From: Balneolales bacterium
Lineage (GTDB): Bacteria; Bacteroidota; Rhodothermia; Balneolales; Natronogracilivirgulaceae
DNA: 53,342 nucleotides
Assembly (NCBI GenBank): GCA_007128425.1
Contig: SKXL01000019.1
Coordinates: 1-53,342 of the forward strand
Direction: 5' to 3'
The position numbers and the translations under genes are program-made. How positions within the stretch are numbered: the stretch's first letter is position 1; every line of letters begins with the position of its first letter. The notes under the pieces were generated by a model. It ran no database searches. It was not told the DNA's origin and saw only the letters and a list, made by a program, of their open reading frames with translations. This document shows, in pieces, positions 15,987-25,300 of the stretch.

Positions 15987-16298
15987 ATGGCAATGGCTTC
16001 CGAATCGATCTCCCTGGATTATCGCAAGCTGGATAACCTCATTCACTCGCGAATCCGGCTTGCACTGATGTCCGTCCTGACAAAGGTTGATGATATCAGT
16101 TTTAATGAACTGAAGAAAGCCCTGAATGCAACCGATGGCAACCTGAGTACCCATCTGTCAAAACTGGTAGATGCCGGTTATGTGTCCGTGGAGAAACTGA
16201 CCTACGATAACAAAACAGAATCACGTTATCGCGTCACCCCAAAAGGCCTTAACGCATTTGCCAACTATATCATTGACCTTGCACCTTTTATTGGATGA
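15987..16298 (+). CDS. winged-helix transcriptional regulator (HTH_34 type)
   Basis: A 103-residue protein that is almost entirely one winged helix-turn-helix domain. RIRLALMSVLTKVDDISFNEL forms the first helices in two blocks, the recognition region is DGNLSTHLSKLVDAGYVSVEK, and the wing is ESRYRVTPKGLNAF. This is the 'transcriptional regulator' family close to ArsR/MarR, usually acting as a dimer. It has no obvious ligand domain and no metal-binding cysteines. Its target is unknown. It is flanked by divergent nth and convergent glutamate dehydrogenase, so it is transcribed alone. Confidence 0.88.
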   Translation: MAMASESISLDYRKLDNLIHSRIRLALMSVLTKVDDISFNELKKALNATDGNLSTHLSKLVDAGYVSVEKLTYDNKTESRYRVTPKGLNAFANYIIDLAPFIG

Positions 16299-16354
16299 GG
16301 CGGCCGCTGCCGTTGTTCGACGCCGGTAAAGCGACAGTGGTACCGTTGGGCCGG

Positions 16355-17758
16355 TTACGGGAAGATTCCCATCTGCTCGTACGAAACGGCCACCTTTTTG
16401 ATGGCACTGATATACGCTGCTGTACGTAAATCTGTCTGGAATTTACCGGCAGTTTCGTGCAGCATGTGATACGCCATCACCATGGTATCTTCAAGACCTG
16501 AATCCACAATATCCCGCTCGTCAGGACCTTTTCCGATGCGTTTGAAATCATCATCGCTGAACTGCTCGCCGGTGAGGCCCTCAATGGCATTCAGCAACCG
16601 TGACATCGCATTTTCCTCGTAGCGACGGTCCATTCGACCGAAGCGGATATGGGACAGGTTCTTTATCCACTCGAAATAGGAAACCGTCACACCACCGGCA
16701 TTGAGATAAATATCGGGAACAATTAGGATGTTTTTCTCAAGCAAAATGGCATCCGCTTCGCTTGAAAGCGGTCCGTTGGCTCCTTCGCCGATGATCCTGG
16801 CGTTCACTCTTCCGGCATTTTCAGCGGTGATCTGGTTTTCAAGTGCTGCAGGGATAAGGATATCACACTCCATCTCCAACATGCCGGCCGACTCCTCAAT
16901 AAACCTGCCCTCGGAATATTCACGAATCGATCCTGTTTCACGCAAGTGATCGCGAAGTTTCTCAATGTCAACTCCTTTTTCCTCATAAATGCCACCATGC
17001 ACCTCGGCAACACCAATGATGATCGCTCCGGCATCCCGGAGGTATTTGGCGGCGTAGTAACCTACGTTGCCAAGACCCTGGACAATGACTTTTTTGCCTT
17101 CCAGGCCGGTTGTGAGACCGAGCGCCTCCATGTCTTCCTTGTTGTCGCAGGCTTCTCTCAGGCCGAAGTAGATTCCGCGCCCTGTGGCTTCGGTCCGGCC
17201 GCTGATTCCGCCCTGTTCAATCGGTTTTCCAGTCACACAACCCTCACTGTCGAGTGAGTCGACCATACTCTGGTAGGTGTCCAGAATCCAGGCCATTTCT
17301 CTGCTGGATGATCCGTAGTCAGGGGCGGGAACATCGAGTCCCGGTCCGATGAAGTTCTTCTTGATCAGTTCAAAGGTGAAACGGCGGGTTACGCGCTCTA
17401 TTTCAGCAGCGGAGTATTGTGACGGATTGATACGGATCCCCCCCTTGGCCCCGCCAAAAGGCACGGACACAACCGCACACTTATAAGTCATCAGGGCCGC
17501 AAGTGCCGTTACTTCGTCCTCGTTTACTTCAAGAGCATAGCGAATGCCTCCTTTCGTAGGCATTTTATGAGTGCTGTGAGCGGAGCGCCAGCCGTGAAGA
17601 ACCTCTACACTACCGTCATCCCTCCGCAAGGGAAAAGAGACGTGATAGGTACTGTTGCATGCCTTGATCTGACTGAGCAGACCTTTTGGAATTTCAAGAT
17701 ACCCCGCCGCCCGGTCGAAATTTTTATTTACCTGTTTGAAAAATTGATACGCAGCCAT
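16355..17758 (-). CDS. gdhA: glutamate dehydrogenase (Glu/Leu/Phe/Val dehydrogenase family)
   Basis: A 467-residue cytoplasmic enzyme linking 2-oxoglutarate and ammonium to glutamate. [17 protein letters not shown] and [18 protein letters not shown] carry the substrate and catalytic lysines. [15 protein letters not shown] follows, then the dinucleotide-binding loop [25 protein letters not shown] and [15 protein letters not shown] are the conserved C-terminal blocks. The dehydrogenase family members overlap in substrate, but length and motifs best fit glutamate. The coenzyme is not predicted here. The gene is apparently monocistronic. Confidence 0.95.
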   Translation of the reverse strand: MAAYQFFKQVNKNFDRAAGYLEIPKGLLSQIKACNSTYHVSFPLRRDDGSVEVLHGWRSAHSTHKMPTKGGIRYALEVNEDEVTALAALMTYKCAVVSVPFGGAKGGIRINPSQYSAAEIERVTRRFTFELIKKNFIGPGLDVPAPDYGSSSREMAWILDTYQSMVDSLDSEGCVTGKPIEQGGISGRTEATGRGIYFGLREACDNKEDMEALGLTTGLEGKKVIVQGLGNVGYYAAKYLRDAGAIIIGVAEVHGGIYEEKGVDIEKLRDHLRETGSIREYSEGRFIEESAGMLEMECDILIPAALENQITAENAGRVNARIIGEGANGPLSSEADAILLEKNILIVPDIYLNAGGVTVSYFEWIKNLSHIRFGRMDRRYEENAMSRLLNAIEGLTGEQFSDDDFKRIGKGPDERDIVDSGLEDTMVMAYHMLHETAGKFQTDLRTAAYISAIKKVAVSYEQMGIFP

Positions 17759-17865
17759 AATGAAATAGTTTAAGGAGGATTAAAATTGCTTGGGTGGTAA
17801 GAAAACTTTCGGTAATGAAAGGTTATAAAATGATTGTCAGGAAATTATAAAGGTACGCGGGGTTT

Positions 17866-18405
17866 TCAGGTCAACAGTGGTATATGCCCGATATCCTTCC
17901 ATGTATCTGGCGGGCCTGACACACGCACCAGATATATTTTATCCGGAATAAAGACCAGGTCAAAGCGCTTTCCCACCCGGTCAACGATCTGCGCTTTCTT
18001 GTCAGGATCCATTTTACGATACATCAGGCTTACATGCGGCATGTAGCTGTCATGTTCCAATCTGAACTCTCTGAGACAGCGTTCACGTAAGGCAAGAAGG
18101 GCTTCATTGGGAGCAATTCTCACAAAAAGCGAAAGGTATAATTCATCTTCGTAATCTGTATCCAGCAAATGCAGGGTCATTGGCTGACTCCCTTCTGCGG
18201 CCCTGTTCAGCCTCACGTGAAGATCCTCCTCCGACCCGTGGATGCCGCTCGCCACGGTAATGTGCGGATCAAACCTTGGTGCGCTATAAGAATCGGCCAG
18301 GCTGTCGATAATACGCCTGAGTATATCATCTACCTCACCAGTCGGCTTGAGCCAGAGGGCATATTCCCCGCTTTCTCTGATTTGCGCTTCTTTATGCAAA
18401 CTCAT
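17866..18405 (-). CDS. 2H phosphoesterase (2'-5' RNA ligase / cyclic phosphodiesterase family)
   Basis: A 179-residue protein with the two signature histidine motifs of the 2H superfamily: PHITVASGIHG (HxT) near residue 46 and MPHVSLMYRKM (HxS) near residue 120. The opening GEYALWLKPTGEVDDILRRI resembles cyclic phosphodiesterases of plant/yeast CPDase type. These enzymes hydrolyse 2',3'-cyclic phosphates of nucleotides or RNA ends. The cellular substrate is unknown. An RtcB RNA ligase, which also uses cyclic-phosphate ends, is encoded 14 kb away, but no operon link exists. It lies just upstream of gdhA on the same strand, separated by about 107 bases. Confidence 0.85.
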   Translation of the reverse strand: MSLHKEAQIRESGEYALWLKPTGEVDDILRRIIDSLADSYSAPRFDPHITVASGIHGSEEDLHVRLNRAAEGSQPMTLHLLDTDYEDELYLSLFVRIAPNEALLALRERCLREFRLEHDSYMPHVSLMYRKMDPDKKAQIVDRVGKRFDLVFIPDKIYLVRVSGPPDTWKDIGHIPLLT

Positions 18406-18480
18406 CTTTTGTGAACGTGTAACGATTCTTCATGCAAACTGTTCAGGTCTAATCTCATGATATCGGCAATGGAAGTCAAC

Positions 18481-19104
18481 TTATAAGTTCAGGGTTTTTT
18501 TTCTTAGCTCACCGGTTTTAAGAATCATGTTGGTTGATCCGATGCCACAACTTAATATCGTTCGCAGGGCCTCGTCAACCGGAACATCAACGATATGAAC
18601 GCGCTCTCTCGGAAGATGGTAGATGTTGCCTGAAGTGGGATTCGGAGCCGTGGGAATAAACACGGTATAACTGCCGTCGGGGTGCTCATCTGTGATGAAG
18701 GCGGTCATCATCGTCTCACTGGAAAAGGGACGTACAAGGGCTACTGCTGAAAACGGCGATTTACTCCTGCCAAAAAACATCATCACCGTCTCCTTTATCA
18801 TGCTATAACCCGGAGCGTGACGAAGAGTGGCATTTTCAACTCCCCTAAAAACAAGGTTTCCCATTTGGGTCTTAACAAACACCCCGATGAGAAAACAAAT
18901 AATAAGTATTGATGAAATGACAATCACATCTGCCAGAATCTGCTGCAGTGGTGTCTTCTCTACAAGAAGCGAGGTTACCGGGTAAATCACATCGGTCATA
19001 GCACGGTACAGCCAGCGTACTACCAGAAAAAAAACCAGTACCGGCATCAATACCACCAAACCACCGAACATTGACGTGCGTATGAAGTTTTTAAATTTGG
19101 TCAT
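18481..19104 (-). CDS. DUF502 family membrane protein
   Basis: A 207-residue inner-membrane protein. TM1 is residues about 14-33 (GLVVLMPVLVFFLVVRWLY) and TM2 about 58-77 (ADVIVISSILIICFLIGVFV). A soluble domain follows, with ENATLRHAPGYSMIKETVMMFFG, ALVRPFS, VFIPTAPNPTSGNIYHLPRERV and a C-terminal regulatory-looking segment. The conserved PTAPNPTSG loop is diagnostic of DUF502, a widespread family of unknown function. No direct operon partner is apparent. Confidence 0.9.
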   Translation of the reverse strand: MTKFKNFIRTSMFGGLVVLMPVLVFFLVVRWLYRAMTDVIYPVTSLLVEKTPLQQILADVIVISSILIICFLIGVFVKTQMGNLVFRGVENATLRHAPGYSMIKETVMMFFGRSKSPFSAVALVRPFSSETMMTAFITDEHPDGSYTVFIPTAPNPTSGNIYHLPRERVHIVDVPVDEALRTILSCGIGSTNMILKTGELRKKTLNL

Positions 19105-19170
19105 CTCTTAGTTACCTGCGGGGATAGTATCAGCTTGAATCAAATTTTGTGTCTATATAAAGATGTAAAC

Positions 19171-19281
19171 TTAACGGTTATGCATCACATTGCAATACAT
19201 CTTTAAAAAAAATTCAGGTCCTTTCCACTCCGGAATCTTGTCCTCCGCTATCGCTTCACTGATCCGGCATGGCATTTCCAT
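19171..19281 (-). CDS. possible 36-residue zf-HC2/anti-sigma-like small protein
   Basis: A minus-strand frame (open to 19392, ATG at 19281) encodes MEMPCRISEAIAEDKIPEWKG followed by EFFLKMYCNVMHNR. The pattern of a Cys near the start, SEA, a central Trp and a late 'Leu-x-Met-x-Cys' loosely resembles very short zinc-finger anti-sigma-like proteins common in Proteobacteria and Bacteroidota. The second CxxC Cys is missing, and no sigma factor is adjacent. Weak support; it could be chance. Confidence 0.25.
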   Translation of the reverse strand: MEMPCRISEAIAEDKIPEWKGPEFFLKMYCNVMHNR

Positions 19282-19347
19282 CACATAATTGCAAATCTGA
19301 CCATCTGCGGATATCTTGCTAATTCTCTTCAATAGAATCAAAACCGG

Positions 19348-21072
19348 ATGACCAGCAAACAAAGACAAAACGAAAATCATACTGAAGACCACTCAGGTCA
19401 GGAGGAAATGGAGCGTATTGATTCGGGGAAAAAATCCGGTTTTGACCCGCTTGCTCCATACAAAGGATTGGTTCGACGTTTTTTTCAAATACACCGCCAT
19501 GTAACCGGTTTATTTATGGGCGGTATTATCGCCTATGTCGCATCACTCTCAAAAGAGCGAAAAAAAGGGCTTCGTTCCTTTCCATCCCGTTTCTCAGCCT
19601 TCCTGATGCGGCCATTTGTCAAAAGGGACTTACGCAACCTTCCTTTTCCCGTACAGCTTCGAAGGCGTCTAGAATTGCTTGGACCCACCTACATCAAGCT
19701 TGGCCAGATTCTTGCTCTCAGGGAGGATATTCTTCCAGAAGTTGTTACCCGTGAACTGAAAAACCTGTTATACAACCTCCCACAGGTTCCTTTTGAAAGC
19801 ATTCGTGAAATCGTGGAACAAAACCTGCGTGGCAGGCTCGAGGATTTTTTTATCTCTGTGGATGAGCAACCGCTCGGCTCCGCCTCGATAGCTCAAACCC
19901 ACAAGGCGGTAACACTTGACGGAAAAGTAGTTGTACTTAAAGTGGTCAAGCCCGGAATTCGTGATACCGTTGAAACGGATATGATCCTGCTTCGGTGGCT
20001 GGGACACTTTTTAAACTGGACCATTCCTCAGTATCAGCCAAGAAGGCTGATACGTGAATTCGGATCCTATACCATCAAAGAGGTCGATCTGGAGAACGAA
20101 GCGGACAATGCCGAAATATTCAAGGCTAATTTCAGCGATGTGAAATACATCCGCTTTCCGGAGATTTACAGGGAGTACAGTACAAGAAATGTGTTGTGCA
20201 TGGAGTTTATGGATGGAAGATCACCGGATTCAAAAGAGCTGGCTGAATCTTCGGCTGAACGAAAAAACAAGATCATAGACCGTGGCGCAGAAGCGATTAT
20301 ACGGATGCTCTACAAAGACGGTTTTTTTCATGCCGATTTGCACCCCGGGAACCTCATGATCATGGACGATAATAAAATCGGCTTCATTGACCTGGGTATG
20401 GTTGGACGCTTTGAGGACAGGACCCGACGCCGCATGCTCTATTACTTTCACGCCCTGGTTTCCGGTGATGTTGAGGGTGCAACCCGAAACCTCACTGCAA
20501 TGGCGCGCATTGGCAAAAACGGAGATCCAAGCGGATTTCGGCGCTCTGTAACCGATTTGCTCCGCCGGTTCTATCAGCACGCTTCGTATGGTGACTTCAG
20601 CCTGGGGCAGCTTATCATCAAATCTCTCGCAGTCGGTGGACGGCACCGTGTATTCTTTCCTGTTGAAATGACACTTATGACCAAGGCGCTAATTACCTAC
20701 GAGGGTGTCGGCAAAATGCTTAATCCAAAAATCGATGTTCCTGCGGTCTCCAGGAAATATGCATTGAAGATTTTCCAGGAGCAGTTCCATCCGGCTTCCA
20801 TTGCCAATGAATTGTGGCGAGGAACTCCGGAACTGATCGATGTAATCATGAGGCTGCCGCGAATAACCGCCGACACCCTGAACCACCTTGAAGACACGCT
20901 CAACGACCGGACACCCAAACCCGATTCGATTCAAAACCTCGGAAGTAATATCATGAGTGGAGCTTTCGTACTGGCCGGAACACTGGCCGTTGTACAAAAC
21001 GGTCCGTGGCCGTTATGGAGCGGACTGTTTATCATTGGTCTACTCTTCTTTTTATTCAACCGACGACTATGA
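19348..21072 (+). CDS. UbiB/ABC1/AarF-family atypical kinase
   Basis: A 574-residue protein of the AarF/UbiB family. The family-specific KxGQ motif is YIKLGQILALREDILP (about residues 116-131), followed by PLGSASIAQTHKA, which corresponds to the Ala-rich loop. The ATP-site Lys is in VVVLKVVKPG, the catalytic loop reads HADLHPGNLM and the metal-binding motif is GFIDLGMVGR. Two hydrophobic C-terminal helices (about 530-570) anchor it in the membrane. UbiB proteins support isoprenoid quinone or other lipid handling, with ATPase rather than classic kinase activity. No ubiquinone genes are nearby, so the symbol is withheld. Its stop overlaps the following acyltransferase by ATGA. Confidence 0.93.
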   Translation: MTSKQRQNENHTEDHSGQEEMERIDSGKKSGFDPLAPYKGLVRRFFQIHRHVTGLFMGGIIAYVASLSKERKKGLRSFPSRFSAFLMRPFVKRDLRNLPFPVQLRRRLELLGPTYIKLGQILALREDILPEVVTRELKNLLYNLPQVPFESIREIVEQNLRGRLEDFFISVDEQPLGSASIAQTHKAVTLDGKVVVLKVVKPGIRDTVETDMILLRWLGHFLNWTIPQYQPRRLIREFGSYTIKEVDLENEADNAEIFKANFSDVKYIRFPEIYREYSTRNVLCMEFMDGRSPDSKELAESSAERKNKIIDRGAEAIIRMLYKDGFFHADLHPGNLMIMDDNKIGFIDLGMVGRFEDRTRRRMLYYFHALVSGDVEGATRNLTAMARIGKNGDPSGFRRSVTDLLRRFYQHASYGDFSLGQLIIKSLAVGGRHRVFFPVEMTLMTKALITYEGVGKMLNPKIDVPAVSRKYALKIFQEQFHPASIANELWRGTPELIDVIMRLPRITADTLNHLEDTLNDRTPKPDSIQNLGSNIMSGAFVLAGTLAVVQNGPWPLWSGLFIIGLLFFLFNRRL

Positions 21073-22247
21073 TATCCAGTCATCGCTACTCCAATATCAC
21101 TCCCGAAGAGGATCCTGTGGATTTCGAGTACCTCGAAAGTTTCTACAGGGAGGTCTCATCGTGGATCATTGCCTACTATTACCGTGCCTCTCTCCATGGA
21201 TTCGATAATATACCCAAAAGTGGTCCTGTAATTCTTGCCTCAAACCATAGCGGCAATGCCTTTCCCCACGATTCCTTTGTTCTTGATCAGCTGTTGTGGC
21301 AAGAGGGTGGATTTGGAGTGAATGCCAAAATAAAGCCGCTTTATTCACCAAAGTTGGCCGTTAACTGGTGGATGAGACCTTTCGGCCTTGACAACTGGTG
21401 GCGCAAGTTTGGGGCTGTTGACCAAACCTATATTAATTTCGACCGTATGCTCGCACGAGGCGGACGGATGATCTATTATCCTGAAGGCATCCCCGGCATT
21501 GGAAAGGGTTTTAATCGCAGGTATCAGCTGCAAAGGTTTCAGCCCAGCTTTGTAAAACTTGCATCACGCTATAATGTTCCCGTGGTGCCGGTTTACGGAG
21601 TTAATGCCGAATGGATTAACCCTGCCAATTTTACATTTCGCCGGCTTGACTTCCTCAGCAACCGGATTCTCGGCATTCCATTTCTGCCTGTTCCCCTTTT
21701 TATACTTGCCGTCATATTTCCTTTCTTCTTTTATTTTGGCTTTCCCTGCAATATGAAGTTTTTTGTCGGAAAACCCATTTCCATCAGAGATGAATCTGCC
21801 CATGGAAATAGCCATTCAAATAATGAACTCAACAGGGAAGAAGCGGAATCTATAGCAGAACATATACGCAAGAAAATGCAGAAGGAATTGAACGAGCTTA
21901 CAGTGGAGCATGGTCTTCGTCCCTACGATTTTGCATCCTTTTTCCAGGCTTTTCGCAGATTGAAAAAGAGAAGATGGATTACAAGTCCGTTTGGCTGGCC
22001 TATACTGTTTACACGCCACTATCGTGATTTCCATGACCGAAAAGCAAAACGAAACATCACGAGCCGTTGGATGCGTGATTGGGACCTTATCGGCTACTAC
22101 TTGCCTTTTGGTTGGATTTTCCTGGCTCTGTTTCGCAAGCTTCGAAAACCGCCTTATGGCAACCGTGGCTTGAGTAAAGTGGAAAAAATGCGAAAGGAGG
22201 GGAGCTTCGTCTGGTCTATTGCCCGGGAATCTGACACCAATAGCTGA
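21069..22247 (+). CDS. PlsC-like lysophospholipid acyltransferase
   Basis: A 392-residue protein. I choose the ATG at 21069, which overlaps the UbiB stop (ATGA). The acyltransferase core is in order: SGPVILASNHSGNAFPHD, a block ending in the NWWMRPFGLDNWW segment, IYYPEGIPGIGKGF and VPVVPVYGVNAEW. The catalytic His-Asp spacing is H-x7-D (NHSGNAFPHD) rather than the textbook H-x4-D, as in the diacylglycerol-acyltransferase-like branch. A strong membrane segment at about 195-220 (PFLPVPLFILAVIFPFFFYF) follows. It likely acylates a glycerolipid at the inner membrane. Coupling to UbiB suggests a shared lipid role, which is inference. Confidence 0.85.
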   Translation: MISSHRYSNITPEEDPVDFEYLESFYREVSSWIIAYYYRASLHGFDNIPKSGPVILASNHSGNAFPHDSFVLDQLLWQEGGFGVNAKIKPLYSPKLAVNWWMRPFGLDNWWRKFGAVDQTYINFDRMLARGGRMIYYPEGIPGIGKGFNRRYQLQRFQPSFVKLASRYNVPVVPVYGVNAEWINPANFTFRRLDFLSNRILGIPFLPVPLFILAVIFPFFFYFGFPCNMKFFVGKPISIRDESAHGNSHSNNELNREEAESIAEHIRKKMQKELNELTVEHGLRPYDFASFFQAFRRLKKRRWITSPFGWPILFTRHYRDFHDRKAKRNITSRWMRDWDLIGYYLPFGWIFLALFRKLRKPPYGNRGLSKVEKMRKEGSFVWSIARESDTNS

Positions 22248-22277
22248 AGCTCCCAAAAAATGATTGGCTATCTCTTT

Positions 22278-22733
22278 CTATTTTTTACCCCCGTCTGACT
22301 TTCCTCCGCTTTTTTGAGAGGTGCGGGCAGATGAGCCCTCTTTTTCTTTCATACTGTCCAGTTTTTTATTAAGTGCATCAACCTTGTTTGAAAGTTCTTC
22401 TATTTCCCTCCGAGTAGGAATACCCAGTCCGGAAATAATGGACTTGAAGTTCTTTTCAATACGCTCTTCGGTTTTGTCGAAAGACTCATTGATCTTGCTG
22501 CCGGTTTTCTCATAGCGCTCGGATACCTCATCCCAAAGTTCGTCCAACTGCTCTTTCCTCTTTTTTTCATATGAAGCTCCACGATCTACAAGCGTGCGGA
22601 ACAGCTTGCTGCCCTCTTCTTCAACCGCTGACAGAGCGCCTAATCCGGCCAGCCATATTTCCTTGGCCCGTTCATTCCATTCGTGTTTCTCCTTCTTTTC
22701 TTTTCCGGTCTCTTTTTTCTTTTCACTGCTCAT
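22278..22733 (-). CDS. phasin family protein (polyhydroxyalkanoate granule-associated)
   Basis: A 151-residue, Lys/Glu-rich, mostly helical protein. The diagnostic region is EIWLAGLGALSAVEEEGSKLF followed by FRTLVDRGASYEKK, the common start of PhaI/PhaF-like phasins. A middle helical region has 'GSKINESFDKTEERIEKNF', then GIPTRREIEELSNKVDAL, a heptad-type coiled coil. The tail is Lys/Ser/Gly-rich, as in DNA-binding phasin tails. Phasins coat PHA granules and may tether them to the nucleoid. It follows phaR by 30 bases. No PHA synthase is in the window, so granule formation is unproven. Confidence 0.85.
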   Translation of the reverse strand: MSSEKKKETGKEKKEKHEWNERAKEIWLAGLGALSAVEEEGSKLFRTLVDRGASYEKKRKEQLDELWDEVSERYEKTGSKINESFDKTEERIEKNFKSIISGLGIPTRREIEELSNKVDALNKKLDSMKEKEGSSARTSQKSGGKSDGGKK

Positions 22734-22763
22734 AATGCAACCTCGTTGGATAATTTGATGATT

Positions 22764-23168
22764 TTATTTATCGATTTCGTCTACTTTCTTTTCCAGCTCC
22801 AGCACTTTTTTCTTCAGTTTTTCGAATTCATCCCGATTCAGCCCTTTTAGCAACCTGGCTTTTCGATCATGGATCCAGTCTCCCATTCCGCTTCGGAAAT
22901 CATCCCATTGCTGATCCAGGAATGATCCACCCATTCTGACCCATTCATGCAGGATAGGCACAGATGAAGAACCAGATTGCTTGTTTTGATCCATGATGAT
23001 TTGACGAAGTACCTGGGCGGTGTAATCCTCCTTTCCGCTTTTGTCTGTTACTCGTATGCTTTCTCCCGATCTGATGAATTCAGCCAGATCACCAAGTGAC
23101 ACATACCTGCTTTCTTCTACGTCGTACATTTTGCGGTTTGTGTACCGCTTTATCCATCTTTCAGTCAT
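22764..23168 (-). CDS. phaR: polyhydroxyalkanoate synthesis regulator PhaR
   Basis: A 134-residue protein from the ATG at 23168. The N-terminal PHA_gran_rgn/PhaR DNA-binding domain is unmistakable: RWIKRYTNRKMYDVEESRYV, then DLAEFIRSGESIRV and a 'T-A-Q-V-L-R-Q-I-I' helix. A C-terminal helical region (EKLKKKVLELEKKVDEID) can form a coiled coil. PhaR proteins repress phasin and PHA genes and bind granules. Placement directly upstream of the phasin supports an autoregulated phaR-phasin operon. The start chosen matches the family start (MTERWIKRY). Confidence 0.93.
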   Translation of the reverse strand: MTERWIKRYTNRKMYDVEESRYVSLGDLAEFIRSGESIRVTDKSGKEDYTAQVLRQIIMDQNKQSGSSSVPILHEWVRMGGSFLDQQWDDFRSGMGDWIHDRKARLLKGLNRDEFEKLKKKVLELEKKVDEIDK

Positions 23169-23405
23169 GATATTATCCTCTCGGTGTATCTGTTGCAAAA
23201 AAACTGTGTAACTTCATATACGACAAATAACGCTTCGTGTTACGAATTATTATGCGGTGCGTTAATAAAGGAATCTGTCTTTGAGTTACTCATGGCCGTT
23301 ATTCAAGTTATTTTTTATCTGATTTTGTCTATTTCATCCGGATTGATATATTCTTTATGGAGTATTAAACATCCTCCAACCCTCCTTAAACATTATTAAT
23401 AAAAG

Positions 23406-23966
23406 ATGAGAATAATAATATTTGGTCCTCCTGGTGCCGGAAAAGGCACCCAGGCAAAAATGGTAGCTGATCATCTCGGAATCGTTCACCTTTCTACCGG
23501 AAAATTGTTTCGCGAGGCCATCAACGCAGGTACGGAACTGGGCAACATTGTCAAGTCTTTTATAGATGAAGGACATCTTGTTCCGGACCAGACTGTCGTG
23601 GATATGGTGGAACAAACGATAGCCGGTGATGAATACAAAGATGGGTATGTCATCGATGGATTTCCTCGGACTGTTGAACAGGCAGTGGCGTTCGACCATC
23701 TTCTGGAGCGTCGAAACGAAGTTGTGGATGCCTTCATTTCCCTACATGCACCTGATGAAGAACTCATACAGCGTCTTTTGAGTCGCGGAGAAGGCAGGTC
23801 AGACGACACGGAAGAAAAAATAAAGACTCGTCTGGATGTCTATAAAGAGGAAACCGCACCCGTCATGGAATACTATCAGCAGGCGGGTATGTTTCGGTCT
23901 GTCGACGGTACAGGCTCCATTGAAGAGATATATCAGCGGATATTATCGGCTTTACCCAAGCGATGA
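23406..23966 (+). CDS. adk: adenylate kinase
   Basis: A 186-residue enzyme interconverting ATP + AMP and 2 ADP. The P-loop is GPPGAGKGTQAK at residues 7-18. LSTGKLFREAI is the AMP-binding helix, DGFPRTVEQA is the central motif, and RLLSRGEGRSDDTEEKIKTR includes a short LID without zinc cysteines. The short-LID form is typical of Bacteroidota relatives. It ends 15 bases inside the convergent downstream gene. The usual secY-adk ribosomal context is absent. Confidence 0.97.
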   Translation: MRIIIFGPPGAGKGTQAKMVADHLGIVHLSTGKLFREAINAGTELGNIVKSFIDEGHLVPDQTVVDMVEQTIAGDEYKDGYVIDGFPRTVEQAVAFDHLLERRNEVVDAFISLHAPDEELIQRLLSRGEGRSDDTEEKIKTRLDVYKEETAPVMEYYQQAGMFRSVDGTGSIEEIYQRILSALPKR

Positions 23967-24860
23967 CCGGTACCACTCCACACAAAGCGGAGTCACATCC
24001 TGAATGGTTTTCACATCGCTGAATAGTGTGGCTCCTTTGCCAAGTACAAAAAAAGGCACAGCGTTTCGAGTGTGGGTTTTAACTGAAAGATCCTCAAGAT
24101 TACCGTGGTCACTGGTCAGCAGCAATGTAAAGTCGTTTTCCGGCTGTTGATCCAGCAAGTGTTGCAAAAACCGGTTTAGCCGGACGAGTATATTGTGTGC
24201 GAGAGCGGCGTCCCGGCTGTGTCCGGCTTTGTCGGTTAGATAGTATTCCACCAGTACAAGATCACTGTTTCTGGTAGATTTAATCACCCTATCAGCTGCC
24301 TCTGTTTCGGTAATGACGGGTACATCTATTGCAAGACGTTTCCGCCAGGCATCCTGGGTCAACTCCGCTGTTATGGCGCTACCATTGATAATTTCTTTTA
24401 CCGAATTCAGTTTAAATCCGGCTTTTACGGTCATAAAAGTGGTGCTCGACCATCGGTTGGTAGAAGTCACATAATCAATAAATCGTTTTGGAAAGGCATT
24501 AATAAAAAAACAGCGGCCCTTTTCTGCACCAATTTTTCTGAAGATGCTCTTCTCTGCCAGGAGTTCGCGAATTGCCGAATGGGGATATGGGCCAAAGTGT
24601 CTTCCAAGCATACGGGCGGAGTTGATACCTGTAAAAAGTGTTACCTGACCTGTTCCGCTTTGCGGCAATCCCTCCACGCCCAGGCACGCATCAACCGGAA
24701 GAAAGACATGATTACCATTATGATATTTTTCAACTGCAGATGTAAATGACTGTCCCCCTGTCATCGCTGAAAATGCGGGATAGTCATTCATTGTGAATGG
24801 GTTATGCCCATTATCAGCACCAAGTCCGACTCCATCTAAAAAAATGAATACCAAGGCCAT
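23952..24860 (-). CDS. metalloenzyme of the alkaline phosphatase / phosphoglycerate mutase superfamily
   Basis: A 302-residue protein. The superfamily metal sites are visible: FIFLDGVGLGADNGHNPF at the N-terminus, the likely nucleophile Ser in GLPQSGTGQVTLFTG, EYYLTDKAGHSRDAA, and LLLTSDHGNLEDLS near the C-terminus. The PQSGTGQ loop is typical of the PF01676-type metalloenzymes related to phosphopentomutase and cofactor-independent phosphoglycerate mutase. At 300 residues it is shorter than either, so it is probably a phosphatase or phosphotransferase of unknown substrate. No signal peptide is evident. It starts one base inside the dtd stop codon (TGATG), so the two are co-translated. Confidence 0.86.
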   Translation of the reverse strand: MALVFIFLDGVGLGADNGHNPFTMNDYPAFSAMTGGQSFTSAVEKYHNGNHVFLPVDACLGVEGLPQSGTGQVTLFTGINSARMLGRHFGPYPHSAIRELLAEKSIFRKIGAEKGRCFFINAFPKRFIDYVTSTNRWSSTTFMTVKAGFKLNSVKEIINGSAITAELTQDAWRKRLAIDVPVITETEAADRVIKSTRNSDLVLVEYYLTDKAGHSRDAALAHNILVRLNRFLQHLLDQQPENDFTLLLTSDHGNLEDLSVKTHTRNAVPFFVLGKGATLFSDVKTIQDVTPLCVEWYRSSLG

Positions 24861-25300
24861 CAGCGCTCAACTATGATTGTCACAGGTCCGTCATTAACCA
24901 GAGAAACCTCCATTTTAGCAGCAAAAATCCCGGTTTTTACTTTACCGGGTATCGTCCGCTCCATATGGTAAACCATCTGTTCATACATCGATTCGGCCTT
25001 TTCTGGTCCGGCTGATGCTATAAAGCTGGGACGTGTCCCTTTCTTTACCTCTCCATACAGCGTAAACTGGGACACCAGGAGCACCTCTCCATCCACATCC
25101 TCCAGACTTCGGTTCATTTTGCCCTCATTATCCTCGAAAATTCGAAGACGTCGGCATTTGTCCGCCACCCATTTGAGCTGATTTTCCGTATCATCCCTGT
25201 GCACTGCCAGGAGAATGAGCAAACCTCTTCCAATATGACCTGTAATTTTGCCATCAACTTTAACTGATGCCTCTGAAACCCGTTGAACTACTGCTCTCAT
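24860..25300 (-). CDS. dtd: D-aminoacyl-tRNA deacylase
   Basis: A 146-residue homodimeric proofreading enzyme that hydrolyses D-amino acids from mischarged tRNA. MRAVVQRVSEASVKVDG is the family start. The active-site blocks are LLVSQFTLYGEVKKGTRPSF (SQFTLYG) and, at the end, VSLVNDGPVTIIVE (the cross-subunit Gly-cisPro loop). Full length. It overlaps the following metalloenzyme gene by one base and is read away from the AT-rich gap at 25301-25803, which probably contains its promoter. Confidence 0.96.
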   Translation of the reverse strand: MRAVVQRVSEASVKVDGKITGHIGRGLLILLAVHRDDTENQLKWVADKCRRLRIFEDNEGKMNRSLEDVDGEVLLVSQFTLYGEVKKGTRPSFIASAGPEKAESMYEQMVYHMERTIPGKVKTGIFAAKMEVSLVNDGPVTIIVER

